Source: Taxillus chinensis
Taxonomy: Eukaryota > Streptophyta > Magnoliopsida > Santalales > Loranthaceae
DNA length: 64,000 nucleotides
NCBI GenBank assembly: GCA_023512835.1
Contig: CM042092.1
Span: 7,875,293-7,939,292 of the forward strand
Direction: 5' to 3'
Shown in pieces: positions 37,894-49,584 of this stretch. The notes beneath the pieces were generated by a model. That model was given only the letters and a program-made list of their open reading frames with translations. It was not told where the DNA came from and ran no database searches. Every line of letters begins with the position of its first letter. The stretch's first letter is position 1. The position numbers and the translations under genes were made by a program.

Positions 37894-38433
37894 TGAATGA
37901 TCATCATGAATGTTCGGATCTTTAGCATATATACCCTCTGTCTGTGTATTCGCTTGTCTCATGGGAGCACGTTCAAAAGTTGAAAACCATTGTTATTAAA
38001 CGTGTATCCAAAAAAAAAAAAAAACTTTATTAGTTATTAGACATTGAATTCCAACCTGTTTAATTTTTACACTCCATAAAAGCATATATTTGTATGTAAC
38101 GTCCTGAATGAATGGAATGGGAACATGAGTATTGATACAATGACCTCTGACTACACGCATCCGCATTCTGCTCTATGTTGGGACTCAAATTAAAATAGTT
38201 AGTTACCGATACACGCACACACACACTCTCCATTGTTATCATTAGAAAACAAACCCGAATTCTCAACAAAAATACATGAAAAGTTAATATTTAGAAGTTG
38301 GTATCAAGAATAGAATTCCATTGTTTCAAATATAGGATCCAAATCAAAATCGAAACACTTTTAAGAACAACCCGAATGAGCTTGCAACGCGTACATACCA
38401 TGCTACCCAACCACCACTTGAGCCTGACAAAGC
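37894..38433 (+). other. 3' UTR of mini-SIN3 gene 1 and promoter of the pectinesterase
   Basis: Two blocks, 37921-37962 and 38081-38121 (ending in TTGTATGTAACGTCC.GAATGAATGGAA), reappear near 43.9 kb. Between them lie an A15 run (38011-38025) and unrelated sequence of about 120 bases. No gene was seen here. Confidence 0.5.
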
Positions 38434-38441
38434 ATATAAAT
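38434..38441 (+). promoter_or_regulatory. TATA box of the pectinesterase gene
   Basis: CATATAAATAACCCC places a TATAAATA core 66 bases upstream of the ATG at 38500. This predicts transcription starting near 38466 with a leader of about 34 bases. Confidence 0.65.
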
Positions 38442-38499
38442 AACCCCTTGCCTCCGCCAATAATGTCATTGTCCGAATCGAAACTCAGTTAATATTGAT

Positions 38500-40234
38500 A
38501 TGACTAGCCACGTCTCTGCTTTCCTGTTGGTGGCTTTCCTCGCCATAGTCGCCCACCTCAGCGCTGCTACTGTTATCCCAAGGAACAAGGTCATTCTCAA
38601 CCGCTGGTTCCAAGCCAGTGTGAAGAGCTACGGTGCACGTAATGGCACACTCGACCCGGTCCTTTTTGCGGCGGAGGCCGACGCCAAAGTGATCAGCGTC
38701 AGCAAGGACGGGTCAGGCCATTTTGAAACGATCACAGCCGCCGTCAACAGCATCCCAAGCGGCAATAAGCAGCGCGTTATCATATTGATAGAGGGTGGCG
38801 TATACCAAGAGAAGCTGACGATTGGTCGTGACAAGCCCTTCATCACTTTCTATGGGTCGCCATCCGGCAACAACTTGGCAACCATGGTGGCTGGTGGCAC
38901 CGCAGCGCAGTACGGCACTGTCGACAGCGCCACATTAATCGTGGAGTCTGATTACTTCATGGCCGTTAATATGGTCTTTAAGGTACCTTAATCTGACGAC
39001 CTTTGTATGCTATATGATGTACAAACAAATATGTTATATTGGGTCATGCGCGTACCCATATATGATTAATGATTTTACCTGTATATGTTTACGACACGTG
39101 TAGAATGCTGCGCCCCTGCCCCGTGGACAAGCAGGAGAACAAGCCTTAGCGTTGAGGATAAGCGGGGACAAGGCGGCATTCTACCACTGCAGAATGAACG
39201 GATTTCAAGACACACTGTGTGATGACAAGGGAAACCATTTTTTCAAGGATTGCTACATTGAAGGAACTGTTGATTTCATCTTTGGAAATGGAAAATCAAT
39301 CTTCTTGGTACGCTCGTATGCATATAATAATTTGTCATAAATTAAATATAAAGAGTTAGATTAAGGCTTAGACGTGCATCGACGTTAAAGGTATTGACTC
39401 TTTGTGCTTGCAGAACACAGATTTGTATGTACTGAATTCTGGGGGAGACACGATGATAACGGCGCACGCAGGGAAGACCCCAAATGAGGACACTGGATAC
39501 TCGTTCGTGCACTGCTCCATTAGTGGTACTGCTACAAATACGGTGCTGGGAAGAGCTTGGATGCCTTGCCCTAAGGTGGTATTCTCTTACACTCAAATGA
39601 GCAATGTCATCAGCCCTGTAGGGTGGTCCGACAACTCCCTGCCAGACCGCGATAAGTAAGCTCTCTCTCATTCACTCCTATACTCTCTTTCTTCTAATTT
39701 TTTGTAAGGTAACAAATTATTACATGGGAAATGCAGTGTCCAACACACCTGTAAGTATTAAAAGTATATGTGCTCTTTCCCAAAACCCGCACAAAATGCT
39801 TGGAAAAATAGTTTTTGGCTCGATTTACTATAATGTAAAACACATGAAATTATGCATTCGTCATCTTACACTCGGTGAAAACAGCTTTTGCCTTTATGGT
39901 TTGAAACGGACACCTTGAGATGAAATATGTAACCTTTATTACTCAATATATGTATAATCTTCTTACTGTGGTTTGAAATATTACATGATCATTCAAATTC
40001 TATATTTTCTCGCTTCGGTCCTATGTCAGTATAAAATTTACTTTCAATTATAAAAGGATTAAATAATTTTGCAGGATGCTATTTTTTGGGGAATACATGA
40101 ACATGGGACAAGGAGCCAATAGAGCGAAAAGAGCTCCTTTCTCAAAGCTGCTCAGTCACGAAAGTGTCCAACCCTACCTCTCTCTTGAGTGGATTGGTGC
40201 TTCTAATTGGTTGCTTCCTCCTCGCATGAAGTAA
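38500..40234 (+). CDS. Pectin methylesterase, secreted, without PRO region
   Basis: Removes methyl esters from homogalacturonan in the cell wall. Four exons: 38500-38982, 39104-39307, 39414-39655 and 40075-40234, giving 362 aa. A signal peptide spans about residues 1-23 ([14 protein letters not shown]). No inhibitor-like PRO domain precedes the catalytic beta-helix, so it belongs to the short class. Catalytic and substrate residues of the family are present: Gln174 (GEQALALR), Gln196 and Asp197 (GFQDTL), Asp218 (VDFIFG), Arg276 and Trp278 (LGRAW). GSGHFETI and GVYQEKL mark the N-terminal part. All splice phases agree (0, 0, 2). It has its own TATA box 66 bases upstream. The downstream neighbours within 5 kb are not genes. 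Confidence 0.95.
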
Positions 40235-42974
40235 TGCCTCCATGGCTCATGCAAGAGGAAAAATAATATGTGGTGATCTGAAATCATTTTTTTTCTTGCA
40301 AAGCGGTTCCATGGGTCAACTTATTTTGTAACCCTATGTTGAAAAAGGTTGCCTTTTGCTATTATTATTTTTTATTGGGTTCATTTGCCACAAATGATGT
40401 AGTTGATATTCCTAAATCATATGGGTGTAGTTGTAATTAGAGCTGCAAATTTGGGAAGCAAATAAATAGTAGCCTTGTTTTGATATTATAATTAATTGTA
40501 TTGATTCAATCCATGGTTCAGTTTCTTTGCAAATGAAATGAATGAATAGTAAATAATATCATTTGATATACATTTCTCCACTTAATGGAAGACAATTTTA
40601 AAGACAACCTCTGGAACTACTACTCATGCTATATTTTGAAGTCCTCAACCCAACCAGTTGAGGTTTGTTCATATTTAAACTTCTTTTATGAGTTCACTTA
40701 AATGAGATCATTCAATTTTATGAATTTATTTGGTTATACTAACGCTAACCTCTTTAATTAGTAACATATGTTGATTGACTAATAGACTTCATATGTTAAC
40801 ACTTCATGGTCTTCTTTTCATGTATTGCTTGCTTGTCACCCCATTACCATTATGTAACAATAACTACGACCAATACAAAGCTGAAACTAACAATCTCCCC
40901 TATTTGTAACTTTTGGCTAGGGGTGGTTAGAAATATATCCAAACCAATAAATTGTGTCGAAGTGAACCGTATAAATTGAAAATACATGGTTTTTAAAATT
41001 GATATGGTTTATTTGGTTTGAAATGTTGAGAAATTGATATATTATGGTTTAACCAATTTAGTGACTAAACTTATCGAATATAATATAATATATATTCAAA
41101 GACTTCATCTATGTCATGAATGGATATATCGGGGGTGTTAATAGTAAACAAATTGTCCCATGCTGATTCCATATCTATTTCGTAATACATAGCCAAGGCG
41201 CTCTCTAAAGCTATTAGTATGTCAATTGCTACTTTGGTGATTCTTAATTGAGCATTAGTGGTTAAAAATTAATGGACTGAATCGAAAACTTATGCACCAA
41301 ATTGAGAACCGATAGTTGTTTACTATTATTAATTGATTTTTATTTGTTATTTCTCCAAACTGAAAGTCTTTCGTTTAGTTTAAAAAATACTACATAAACT
41401 TATCAAACTAACCATTGCTCACTCATACTATTGGCAACACAACCATACTACAATTAAGTAGCCTTTAGTTTCTATTATATGAGTTATAACTTAGAAGCAG
41501 ATGGATACAACTCTTCCCCTCAAATAATCTCCCCCTCATTAGCTTACCAAGTAAAAAACTTTATCTAAAGGCAAAAAAATGAGATAAAGGGACTTGGAGC
41601 ACGCACTTCAGACACAAATCTAATCAAGTTACTCATGTTCATCTACCATTGATAATGCAATCCTAGCTATATAGGTTTCCCAATTTTCATTAACCCTATA
41701 GACCTTCTTGAATTTAGGATTGGAAAAAGACTATTCACTCTGCATGATTAGATTTGTTATCTCCATTGTTCTCTTTAATTAGTCTCTTCTTTTGCTCAAG
41801 AAGAAGAGTTAGACATTTTGTTATATTGACATTAGAACCCACACCTTAAACTGCCTTTAAGTTTAATATTATAGCAAACTTATTCCTTGTATTGATTGTT
41901 ATAAGATTCCACCAATAGTTTGTTTTTGAATGTCCTTGATTTTGACGGTGGGCTTCTTATGGTTGCTCCTCTTTAGTACAATCTCCCCTTGGACACTATA
42001 CCTCTCCTTAGTTTTGGAGACATAAACAAATTCTCTCCACCAACAAATATGAGCTTTGTGTCTTTCATCAATTCCTCTTTTTCCAAATTTTTTCAATAAA
42101 ATTCCTTTTCAAACAATTTTTTTTTCTTAAACTGAAGGTCATTTTTTTAAAAATCAAAAGGGTCTCCCCTTGTCCTCTCCTTCAAAAAACCCAAAAATAA
42201 TGAAGTTGTGATTTAGGGTACTCTTGTTGTCTAGAATTGTTCCATATTATTTTTTATATTTGTAATAAACATCTTGAATTAAACTCTAGGAATATACCAT
42301 AGCACTCTAAGAATGAATCAATTTAATCTTAGTCTTAATAAATAACTTAGGAAATTTAAAAAGTTAGAAGCCTTAAGCTATCTTTTGGTCCAAGACATTA
42401 AAGGGGTACACCCGAGAAAATTTGAGAAGAGAAAATCGCGAGAAAGGAAATAAATGTCTATCCCACAATGGTTTGGACCCATATCAAAGGTTTCAAAGGT
42501 GTTAGAAATCTTAATCCCTTCGAGAACAAGTCATACTTTACCATAAGCTATGAATATTCCAACATTTTTAGCTAAAAAAGTACATAATTTTAGACAAGCA
42601 AACTAAGGAAATAGGTACTGTTTTAGGGCATTATTTTAAAGATTCATGTTTTAGGTGACCATTTGAGTTAGCCATTCTTTAGTGATGAAAATATCTAAAC
42701 AATAATGTGATCGTTTGATACGAGTGTTTTGATAGTACTTGGACTCGATTTGAAGTTGAGGCCCTGAAAGATTATTTTTGTAATTTATTGGATTTGTGAG
42801 GTATTTTTAGATGACTTTGTGCATTAGCTGTAATTGGAGGATGATGATATCTGAATGGTAATGTGTTTATCTATACGAACATTTTGACAATCTTTGGATC
42901 TAATTTGGAGTTCTAAGTTCGGACCGCAAGAGGCTAATTATTGATTTTTGAGATTTATTAATTTAATAATACGC
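40235..42974. other. Gene-poor AT-rich stretch after the pectinesterase
   Basis: The pectinesterase 3' UTR comes first. Further on, CTCCCC-rich words (40890, 41515, 41980) read on the minus strand as GGGGAGAT, recalling the purine tract and LTR edge of copia elements. The minus-strand frame at 42096-41899 (65 aa, Lys-rich) has no known domain. No gene is supported. Confidence 0.4.
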
Positions 42975-42975
42975 A

Positions 42976-43040
<65 letters not shown>
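42975..43040. repeat. (TA)n microsatellite
   Basis: TA dinucleotides, interrupted once by a C near 42992. The sequence is self-complementary and so can extrude a hairpin. Confidence 0.95.
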
Positions 43041-43044
<4 letters not shown>

Positions 43045-43862
43045 GGATTGGAAGTCATCCCATTTTTGCAACATATGCGTGAGAGGAAGAGGAGAAATTT
43101 AGAGGATCGATTTTTGGTGTTTTTGACTCGTTTAATCTCTAAAATAACTTTTTGATAGGTATTTGTATCTCTCTACACCATTTAATTGAATTATGTATGC
43201 ATGATTTGGTAGAAATTTAGAAATCAGAGAAAACATGAAATCGAGTTTAATTGGTTAATCTGATGGTTTTAAGTGTTGAGACTTTGATTTCTATCTTGTT
43301 GATGTTGATTGCATGTTAAACAATGAATGAAAATGTTGGGATAGAGAAATCTAAGGGTTGAGTATGGTTCTTATCAAAAAGGACCTAAGATTTGATATAA
43401 CTTGACATAAGATAGTTATAATTCTTGATAAAATTTATTTATATTTCATGTGACCGATATGAGGTTGTATGTTGATGAAATTTGGCATCTGGAACCTTAA
43501 AGTTGATAAATTTTCAATGGAATATGGGCTTTTAGGTTCTGTCAGTCATGGCGGATGGAGGCCAATTGCGACCAACTGTTAGAGTGTTGATGTGTCTACC
43601 CCCATCAGCCCAGGACCAATATTGGGGCCCGATCACGGATGGACATGTTATTTGAAACTGTGGATGGTGTTTTAATCATGTTTCAGGATTTTGTTAATGT
43701 TATAATATTATACAACTTTATATAATGATAAATGACCCGATATGACATGTTTGAGGACTCATGAGTCATGATTGTTTAGTTTAATTAAGTGTGTAAAATG
43801 AATCACTGGTTCACGAACTATGCCAATCGAAGCAAATTGGACTGCTCCAGTTAATAGCTCAT
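43041..43862. other. Intergenic, LTR-like, no gene
   Basis: A GC-richer patch at 43530-43650 (GGCGGATGGAGGCC, TTGGGGCCCGATC) looks like retroelement-derived DNA, but no domain or terminal repeat can be shown. Confidence 0.3.
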
Positions 43863-43950
43863 TTAGCATACCCTCTATCTATCTATTCGCGAGTCTCATG
43901 TTTCACACTGGAAAGCAAATACTTGTATGTAACGTCCAGAATGAATGGAA
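43863..43950 (+). pseudogene. Detached copy of the mini-SIN3 gene 1 3' flank
   Basis: TTAGCATACCCTCTATCTAT...ATTCGCGAGTCTCATG (43863-43900) matches 37922-37960. ACTTGTATGTAACGTCCAGA with GAATGGAAT following (about 43921-43950) matches 38088-38117. The order is the same but the intervening bases differ and are about 120 shorter. No coding remnant of the gene was seen upstream, so this looks like the tail of a lost or partially duplicated copy. Confidence 0.5.
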
Positions 43951-45200
43951 TATGCAAAGAAAGAGCACTGGCTTGTGTTTCAATCCAGATTAGTTAGTAC
44001 ATACATTGGCATTTGGCATGTTGTCTTTTTTTTTTCTTCAAACAAAGACATTTAGTTAAATAAAGATTTGAGATTTTAACACGAATTTCACAATTTTTTT
44101 GAGCTATGTAGTTTTATTTAAATAACTAATTAGTGGCAAGACTTCTCTTATTTGATTAGTTGAGTAATTGGTAAGTGATGCTCGTGAACTTTTACTTTCC
44201 AATTTTGAAATGGATTTTAGTATTTAACCAATACTAGCGGTGCATAACTAAAATTGTAATCTAATTATACCAGAGTTATACCAGAGTTCTCGCAAATTGG
44301 GTTTTCTTCTGTCATGCATTTGGGTAATATGGGTATTCTTCAAATTTGGAAGTTTTTTAACGAATTTGTGACCTATTATATTAGTGGGTGCATTATTTCA
44401 CATTTGAAGGATTAAAATCTGGCAGACTTCACTTCACATTTACTTCTTTCCTACTGATTGAAATCTACGATTACCCAATATTATCGGGTGTTTTGTTACT
44501 GCATTTAATTTACATGGGACGAGATTGAGAGGTCATTAATGTTTCTATGGAGACAATTTTAACGATTTATCTCTAGAGCTTTAATAAACAAAAACATTGT
44601 CTCCGGAAGACAATAAAAATCTTTATCTCAAGAGGCTTAAACTGAATTATAGCTTTCGAAAGCTTTTGTTTTAGATAAGATTATTGAAAATGAGCATCAG
44701 AGGCTTTATGTTTCTCGAAACGTGAGTATGAGCAAAACTGAATTAAAATGAACAATGACAGCATGAACATCATTACTTTTCAAATTTATAGATCTTACAA
44801 TAACATTTGCATATACTTCGGAGCCCAACTCTGATAGAAATGCAAGAAGCTAAATACTCATTTGCGAAAACCCATTTAGGATTATACTTAACCAATAGTG
44901 TTTTAAGTACGGTTAATAATTTCAACGAAACAGATACATTAATGATAATATTAACCATAAGAAACAACATACAGAAGCTTATTATCTGCAAATATTAAGA
45001 TGGATGTTTGATCAAACTCGGGTAAATATAATTATAAATTAAAATATTTATTATTTTAGTAGCTACAATGAAAGATAAAATAAAAGAGAATTGATTCCAT
45101 TTTGATCATTTAGAACATAAACAATAAATGCATCATAACATGAGGATGACTGTAAAAGAGTAACATTGAACAAGATAAAAAAATTATGAGGATGACAAGG
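43951..45200. other. Intergenic, nothing recognised
   Basis: AT-rich, with short frames only (44773-44998 on both strands). No domain or repeat was identified. Confidence 0.45.
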
Positions 45201-45448
45201 ACAAAGGCCTACACTGTAAGTATAACACGACGTATTCATATACTAACTAGATAACTACGCAACCTTTTGTGGCTGAAGTTCCAAAGTCACTAACAATCAT
45301 ATAATAAATTACACAAGGGCGAAGGCCTGCACTAGTATAACACCATGTATTCATGTACTAGATAACTATGCTACCTTTTGTGGTTGAAGTTCCAAAGTCA
45401 CTAACAATCATATAATAAAATTACACAAGGACGAAGGCCTGCATTATA
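45201..45448. repeat. Tandem repeat of about 115 bases, two units plus a partial third
   Basis: Units begin with (A/G)C(A/G)AAGGCCT at 45201, 45319 and 45431. Each full unit includes CTTTTGTGG(C/T)TGAAGTTCC and ACTAACAATCATATAATAAA. Copies are about 90% alike. The array lies roughly 650 bases downstream of the SRP19 stop codon. Confidence 0.85.
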
Positions 45449-46094
45449 ACTGAATTTGTGCAAGAGCATCAATCAAGAAAACGAAAAAGGATGTGAATCA
45501 GCGCGAGCAAACTCAATGGCCAGCAAGGAAGGAGACATTGACAGTATGAGGAGGCCAACTGATTTAGAGAGGAAAAGGAAAACATTTGTGTGCGGGAAGA
45601 AATGAGGGAGACCAGAAGGAAATCAGATACATTCTTCCAGTCAACCTCGGCTAGCAAGCAGATTAAACGTGGGCAGGATCTCAGTCATTTCCAGTTAAGA
45701 ACCAAAGACATGATAGGGTCTAATAAAATTCCAGTCATATCAAACTGCCCTATCAGTTATTCCAAATATTTGACGGTTCAAATGAATTTTCTAACATGTG
45801 GTCGTTCCCAAGAAACAAACATATCAGCACCGCCAAATTGAACATAGCAATTCATCACATCAAATGAACATATGAACGCAACCCAATGGTCTTTCATGCT
45901 CCCAGCACAAGGACGTGATTAATAATGGCACGTCAATGTCCAAATTGAATTAGTAATGCATGTTAAAATTGTTTTATGCAGACCAAAGTGGACAAGTAGT
46001 CATTAATATTCCGAAAGCAGAAGCTAGTCAAAAGTAAAAATGGTTAAGCAATTTTTAAAAAATTGTGGGCAGAACCAACTAGTGTGTGTTTGAA
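45449..46094. other. SRP19 downstream region
   Basis: Probably includes the SRP19 3' UTR (minus strand). Overlapping frames at 45469-45657 (minus) and 45590-45841 (plus) have no recognisable domain. Confidence 0.45.
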
Positions 46095-47868
46095 CTATCT
46101 CTTCTTCTTTCCACCCTTCCCAGACTTGGAGGGTCCCGCATTGGAGCTAGATGCAACCTCCTGTTTTTTGTTCCGCCCAGCATGTCTTGGTACCAACTCT
46201 GCAACATGTAGCATCAATTGTTTTCCTGCAACATAATGACATATGAAGATAAGTCGCAAGCAAAAAAGGAAGAAAGAGAAGTTGAATACTGACTATTATT
46301 CAAGAGCATATGATGATAAAATATAAGTTGCTGCAAAACGGGCAACTACCCATGTGTTAGGCATCCATTAGCATGGTATGTGACCTTGCACCAAAGCCAA
46401 ATCACCACTTAGACTTTGAAAAATACAACCATTAGTTTGGTGCATTGAAAATCACCAGTCAAAAAAGTTTAGAAGGATATTTTTTAAATAATGCAAAGTT
46501 AATCATCTAATGATTTTTACTGCACTCCAATAAGTTATTCATTCCAAAAATAAAATGAAAATTTTTGAGTAGGCAATAAAGTGAACAGGACAAGCGTCAA
46601 AGCTAAGTGTTTTTTAACAAGAAATCTTTTATGGGTCAGTGAGTAAATGGGTATATAGATACATCATAGATAATGGCAAAAGCTGCAAACAAAGTTGAGA
46701 TTCAAATATTCTGACAAATAAGTTCATTATTTATCAGAGATGCACATTTTTTGTCATTATACTGGGGCCAAAATACTTCAAGATCTTTTGAAACTATGGC
46801 ACATATGGGCAACAAAGTCAGAAATATATGTGAACAATAACTCCTACTCACTAGAAGAAATGGCTGGGTTGAAAAAGGTTCCGTCTTCCTTCTTCAGCAG
46901 TACTCTAACTCTCCCTCTTTGCATGAAATCACGTGGATATGCCTTGTCAGGCTTCAGTGAAACGAGACAAATAAATAAATTAATTAAAGGGATGAAATTG
47001 TAAAACTGCAGTCTACTGAGATGGAAAGGGTTAATACGATTAAACCTCAATTGCATATGGAAGCTTGAGGTGACCACAGCAATCGGCAATTTCAACACAT
47101 GTTGGGTTTTCACAGGCTTTCGCCGTGCGGATACGCCTGCCCTCCGCTATAGTTTTCTTAGAATTAATGTAAATGGGATAGAATACAATCCACCTCTTTA
47201 CGTTCTCACCATCCATGCCTACAACTAAACACCCAAGAAACTATCTCCCATTGGTTAGGATTATGAACAACAAAAATCAATTAATCCCAGAAATTAACAC
47301 ATTGATTGTCAGATGGCATCACTTCTGACTTGCATTTAAAAGTCAATCACAGCAGTCATGATGATCAGGAATCAACAATGCATGCAAAAATACATTGAGT
47401 GGAACGTTTTTCAATCAATTGATTATTTTTTTCCTACATTTAAATAGAAATATTGTGAGAGCTTGAAACGAAAAACTAAACAAAAACACGCACAGCAAAG
47501 CAACAAGCCTCTGATAATAGTCATAACTCATAAGTCATAAAGTCACAGGTAAATCAATACACAAAGAACAAACGAAAACCATCAATAAAACCCAAAAAAA
47601 TTAAAGAAAGAAGGAACTCAGATCCGCATCAAAATCTAGCAGATATGATAAATTTTATTTGCAATCAAACAATCAGATGTTTCAATTAAAATTTTGAAAA
47701 AAAAAACTGTGAATAAAACAAAACAGGTCGACAAGCAATCGAAATTGGAATCAAGGACACAAACACAGTAAAGAGATAATGGGAGGGAGGGAGGGAGGGA
47801 GGGAGGGAGGGAGACAGACCTGGGTTATCGACACTGCGCCCACTTTTGTCTGGAAGATCACTCTCCAA
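46095..47868 (-). CDS. SRP19: Signal recognition particle 19 kDa protein
   Basis: Binds SRP RNA and helps assemble the SRP that targets nascent proteins to the ER. Exons: 47868-47820, 47218-47046, 46951-46852 and 46225-46095. Family signatures are WIVFYPIYINSKKTIAEGRR, KACENPTC, DKAYPRDF, RGRVRVLLKKEDG and LVPRH, with the Lys-rich tail SGKGGKKKR. Phases are consistent throughout. The start is uncertain: plant SRP19 proteins usually begin MDGE, which is present at 47216 in exon 2. The in-frame ATG at 47868 in exon 1 would add 17 residues (MESDLPDKSGRSVDNPG). With the short start, exon 1 is leader and the protein is about 133 aa. It lies on the same strand as eIF6, 1.7 kb away. Confidence 0.93.
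47781..47812 (+). repeat. (GGGA)n tract beside the first SRP19 splice donor
   Basis: Eight GGGA units on the plus strand (CCCT in the SRP19 transcript), starting seven bases into intron 1 after the donor at 47819/47818. Repeated G3 runs with single-base loops are a classic G-quadruplex pattern on the template strand. Confidence 0.95.
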
Positions 47869-48843
47869 ACAAAAAAGAAAAAGAAAACATAGAAACGGTC
47901 AGCCGGGCCGAGGGATGAACAAATTTGGAAAGTGCTGAGTGCTGCCGGTTCGAGAAGGTCCATGTGGTTACTTCGTAATCGGTTCGGGTAGGGCATCAAA
48001 CTGGGCGACCCGAAACCCGATAATCCGTCATTACTGTGAAACTACATCAATTAATTAATTAATTAATAAGGGAAAAAAAAGGCTATAATAATTGCAACTT
48101 TTTTTGTTGGTTTTTCCAAAAACAAAAAACAATTTAATGCATCCTCACCCGTGGACGTATATATTATTTTATTTTAACTAATTATTTTAACTCATAATTT
48201 AATTCAATTATAATCTTTATTTATTTCAGTTAATTATATAATATTTTATTTTATTTCTTAAAATTAGTTTGAAAAATATTTTTATAATATAATTCATTAA
48301 TATTTTATTAAAATAAAATAAAATATTTTTAGCTCCCGACCCAAGTGAGCTACCTGACATTCCTGCCCGGACTCTTTTCTCCGGCATGGCGGTTATGGCC
48401 CAATTGGGCTTCTCCATCTTTACAACCACGCGAGTCTCATGGTGGATTTCTTTTCCCCACGTATCAAATTTGTGTTAAAACCAAGCCACAAACACGGGCA
48501 CGGTGTGTGATATGCGATAATATTATTTTTAAAATGTAATTATTTTATGAAAATAAATAAATTTAAAAGTATTTATAATTAATAAAAATTTATATTAATT
48601 TTTAATTTTTAAAAACAATTATATTTTAAAAGATAATCTATATTTATCAAAGAATATAGGAAACACGAAACCCAAATATAGAATCCAATTTTGAAACTAG
48701 GTAACAAACAATCGCTTGAATTTTATTAGTAGTAGGAACAGGACCAACAAGCCAAAAACCTGCAATTACCTGATCAATGCCATAAAGCTTGTGGGCTGTT
48801 ACCATTTGTTGTATTTAACCGAAATAAGAGAGCAAAGCGAGCA
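47869..48843. other. SRP19 promoter side and AT-rich intergenic DNA
   Basis: The minus-strand SRP19 promoter should lie just above 47868. The rest is AT-rich with a TTAATTAATTAATTAATAA run at about 48050-48068 and no coding signal. Confidence 0.45.
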
Positions 48844-49319
48844 TGTTTGGTTGCTGTTTTTGTTTTTGGTTTTCTGTATTTTAATACAGAAAACGTCTTC
48901 GTTTTTTTGTTTGGTTCACGTATTTGTTTCTGATTTTTAAAAACAAATGGTTTTGAGAACGGAAAACGAAAACATCTTTACGATGTTTTCGCTTGTTCTC
49001 GTTTTGTTTTCGGTCAACACGCTGCCCCTCGCCCGGTGCGACACCATCCCTCTCACCCTCCTCGCCCACTGCGACGCCATCCCCCCCGCCCCGCCGACGC
49101 CATCCCTCCCCCTGACGCGACCATAGCATCCCCCCCGACGCGACCACATCGACCGAGCGACGCTCACCCCTGTGCTTCCAGATCTCGCGCAACCTTCCTC
49201 CCAGCGCAACGCCCCTGCTGCCAGATCTCCCTGTGATGACCTCCTCCTCCCCCTCCCTCCCACCCTGCTGTGCCACTTCCGGTGAATGAAGAACAAAAAC
49301 GGAAAACAGCAACCAAACA
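48844..49319. mobile_element. Non-autonomous DNA element with a GC-rich core
   Basis: The left end TGTTTGGTTGCTGTTTTTG (48844) is matched in inverted form at the right end (ACAGCAACCAAACA, ending 49319). Within are palindromes such as CTGTATTTTAATACAG and CGAAAACATCTTTACGATG. Between about 49020 and 49280 the core is strikingly GC-rich (CCCGCC, GACGCC words), unlike its surroundings. The reading frames there (49036-49236, 48937-49336) are low-complexity Pro/Arg/Gly translations of this core and not credible genes. No clear target-site duplication was found, so the superfamily is open. Confidence 0.5.
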
Positions 49320-49584
49320 ACAAAAAACATTTTCAAAGAAAGATTCTGAGAATACCCAAGTATTAATTTTCAGAAACTGAGAATCGGGTATCGGTGCCAA
49401 ACATAGCGGGAGAAGAAGCAAAAGAAATACTTGAAAAAGTAATCAAATAGTTTGGGATAACAATTTTCAAATTCAAGTATTGATTAATTTCCGTAAAAGT
49501 AAGCCTGCATGACAAACAGTTGCACACAATTTATGCCAAAATCCTACACAGAATGCCATGAATAGCATAAGCAAGGCAATAATG

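Noticed and set aside
41899..42096. Lys-rich 65-residue minus-strand frame
   Set aside because: No domain, AT-rich context, surrounded by LTR-like purine tracts; not supported as a gene.
49036..49336. Pro/Arg- and Gly-rich frames in the GC-rich element core
   Set aside because: Low-complexity translation on both strands without family similarity.
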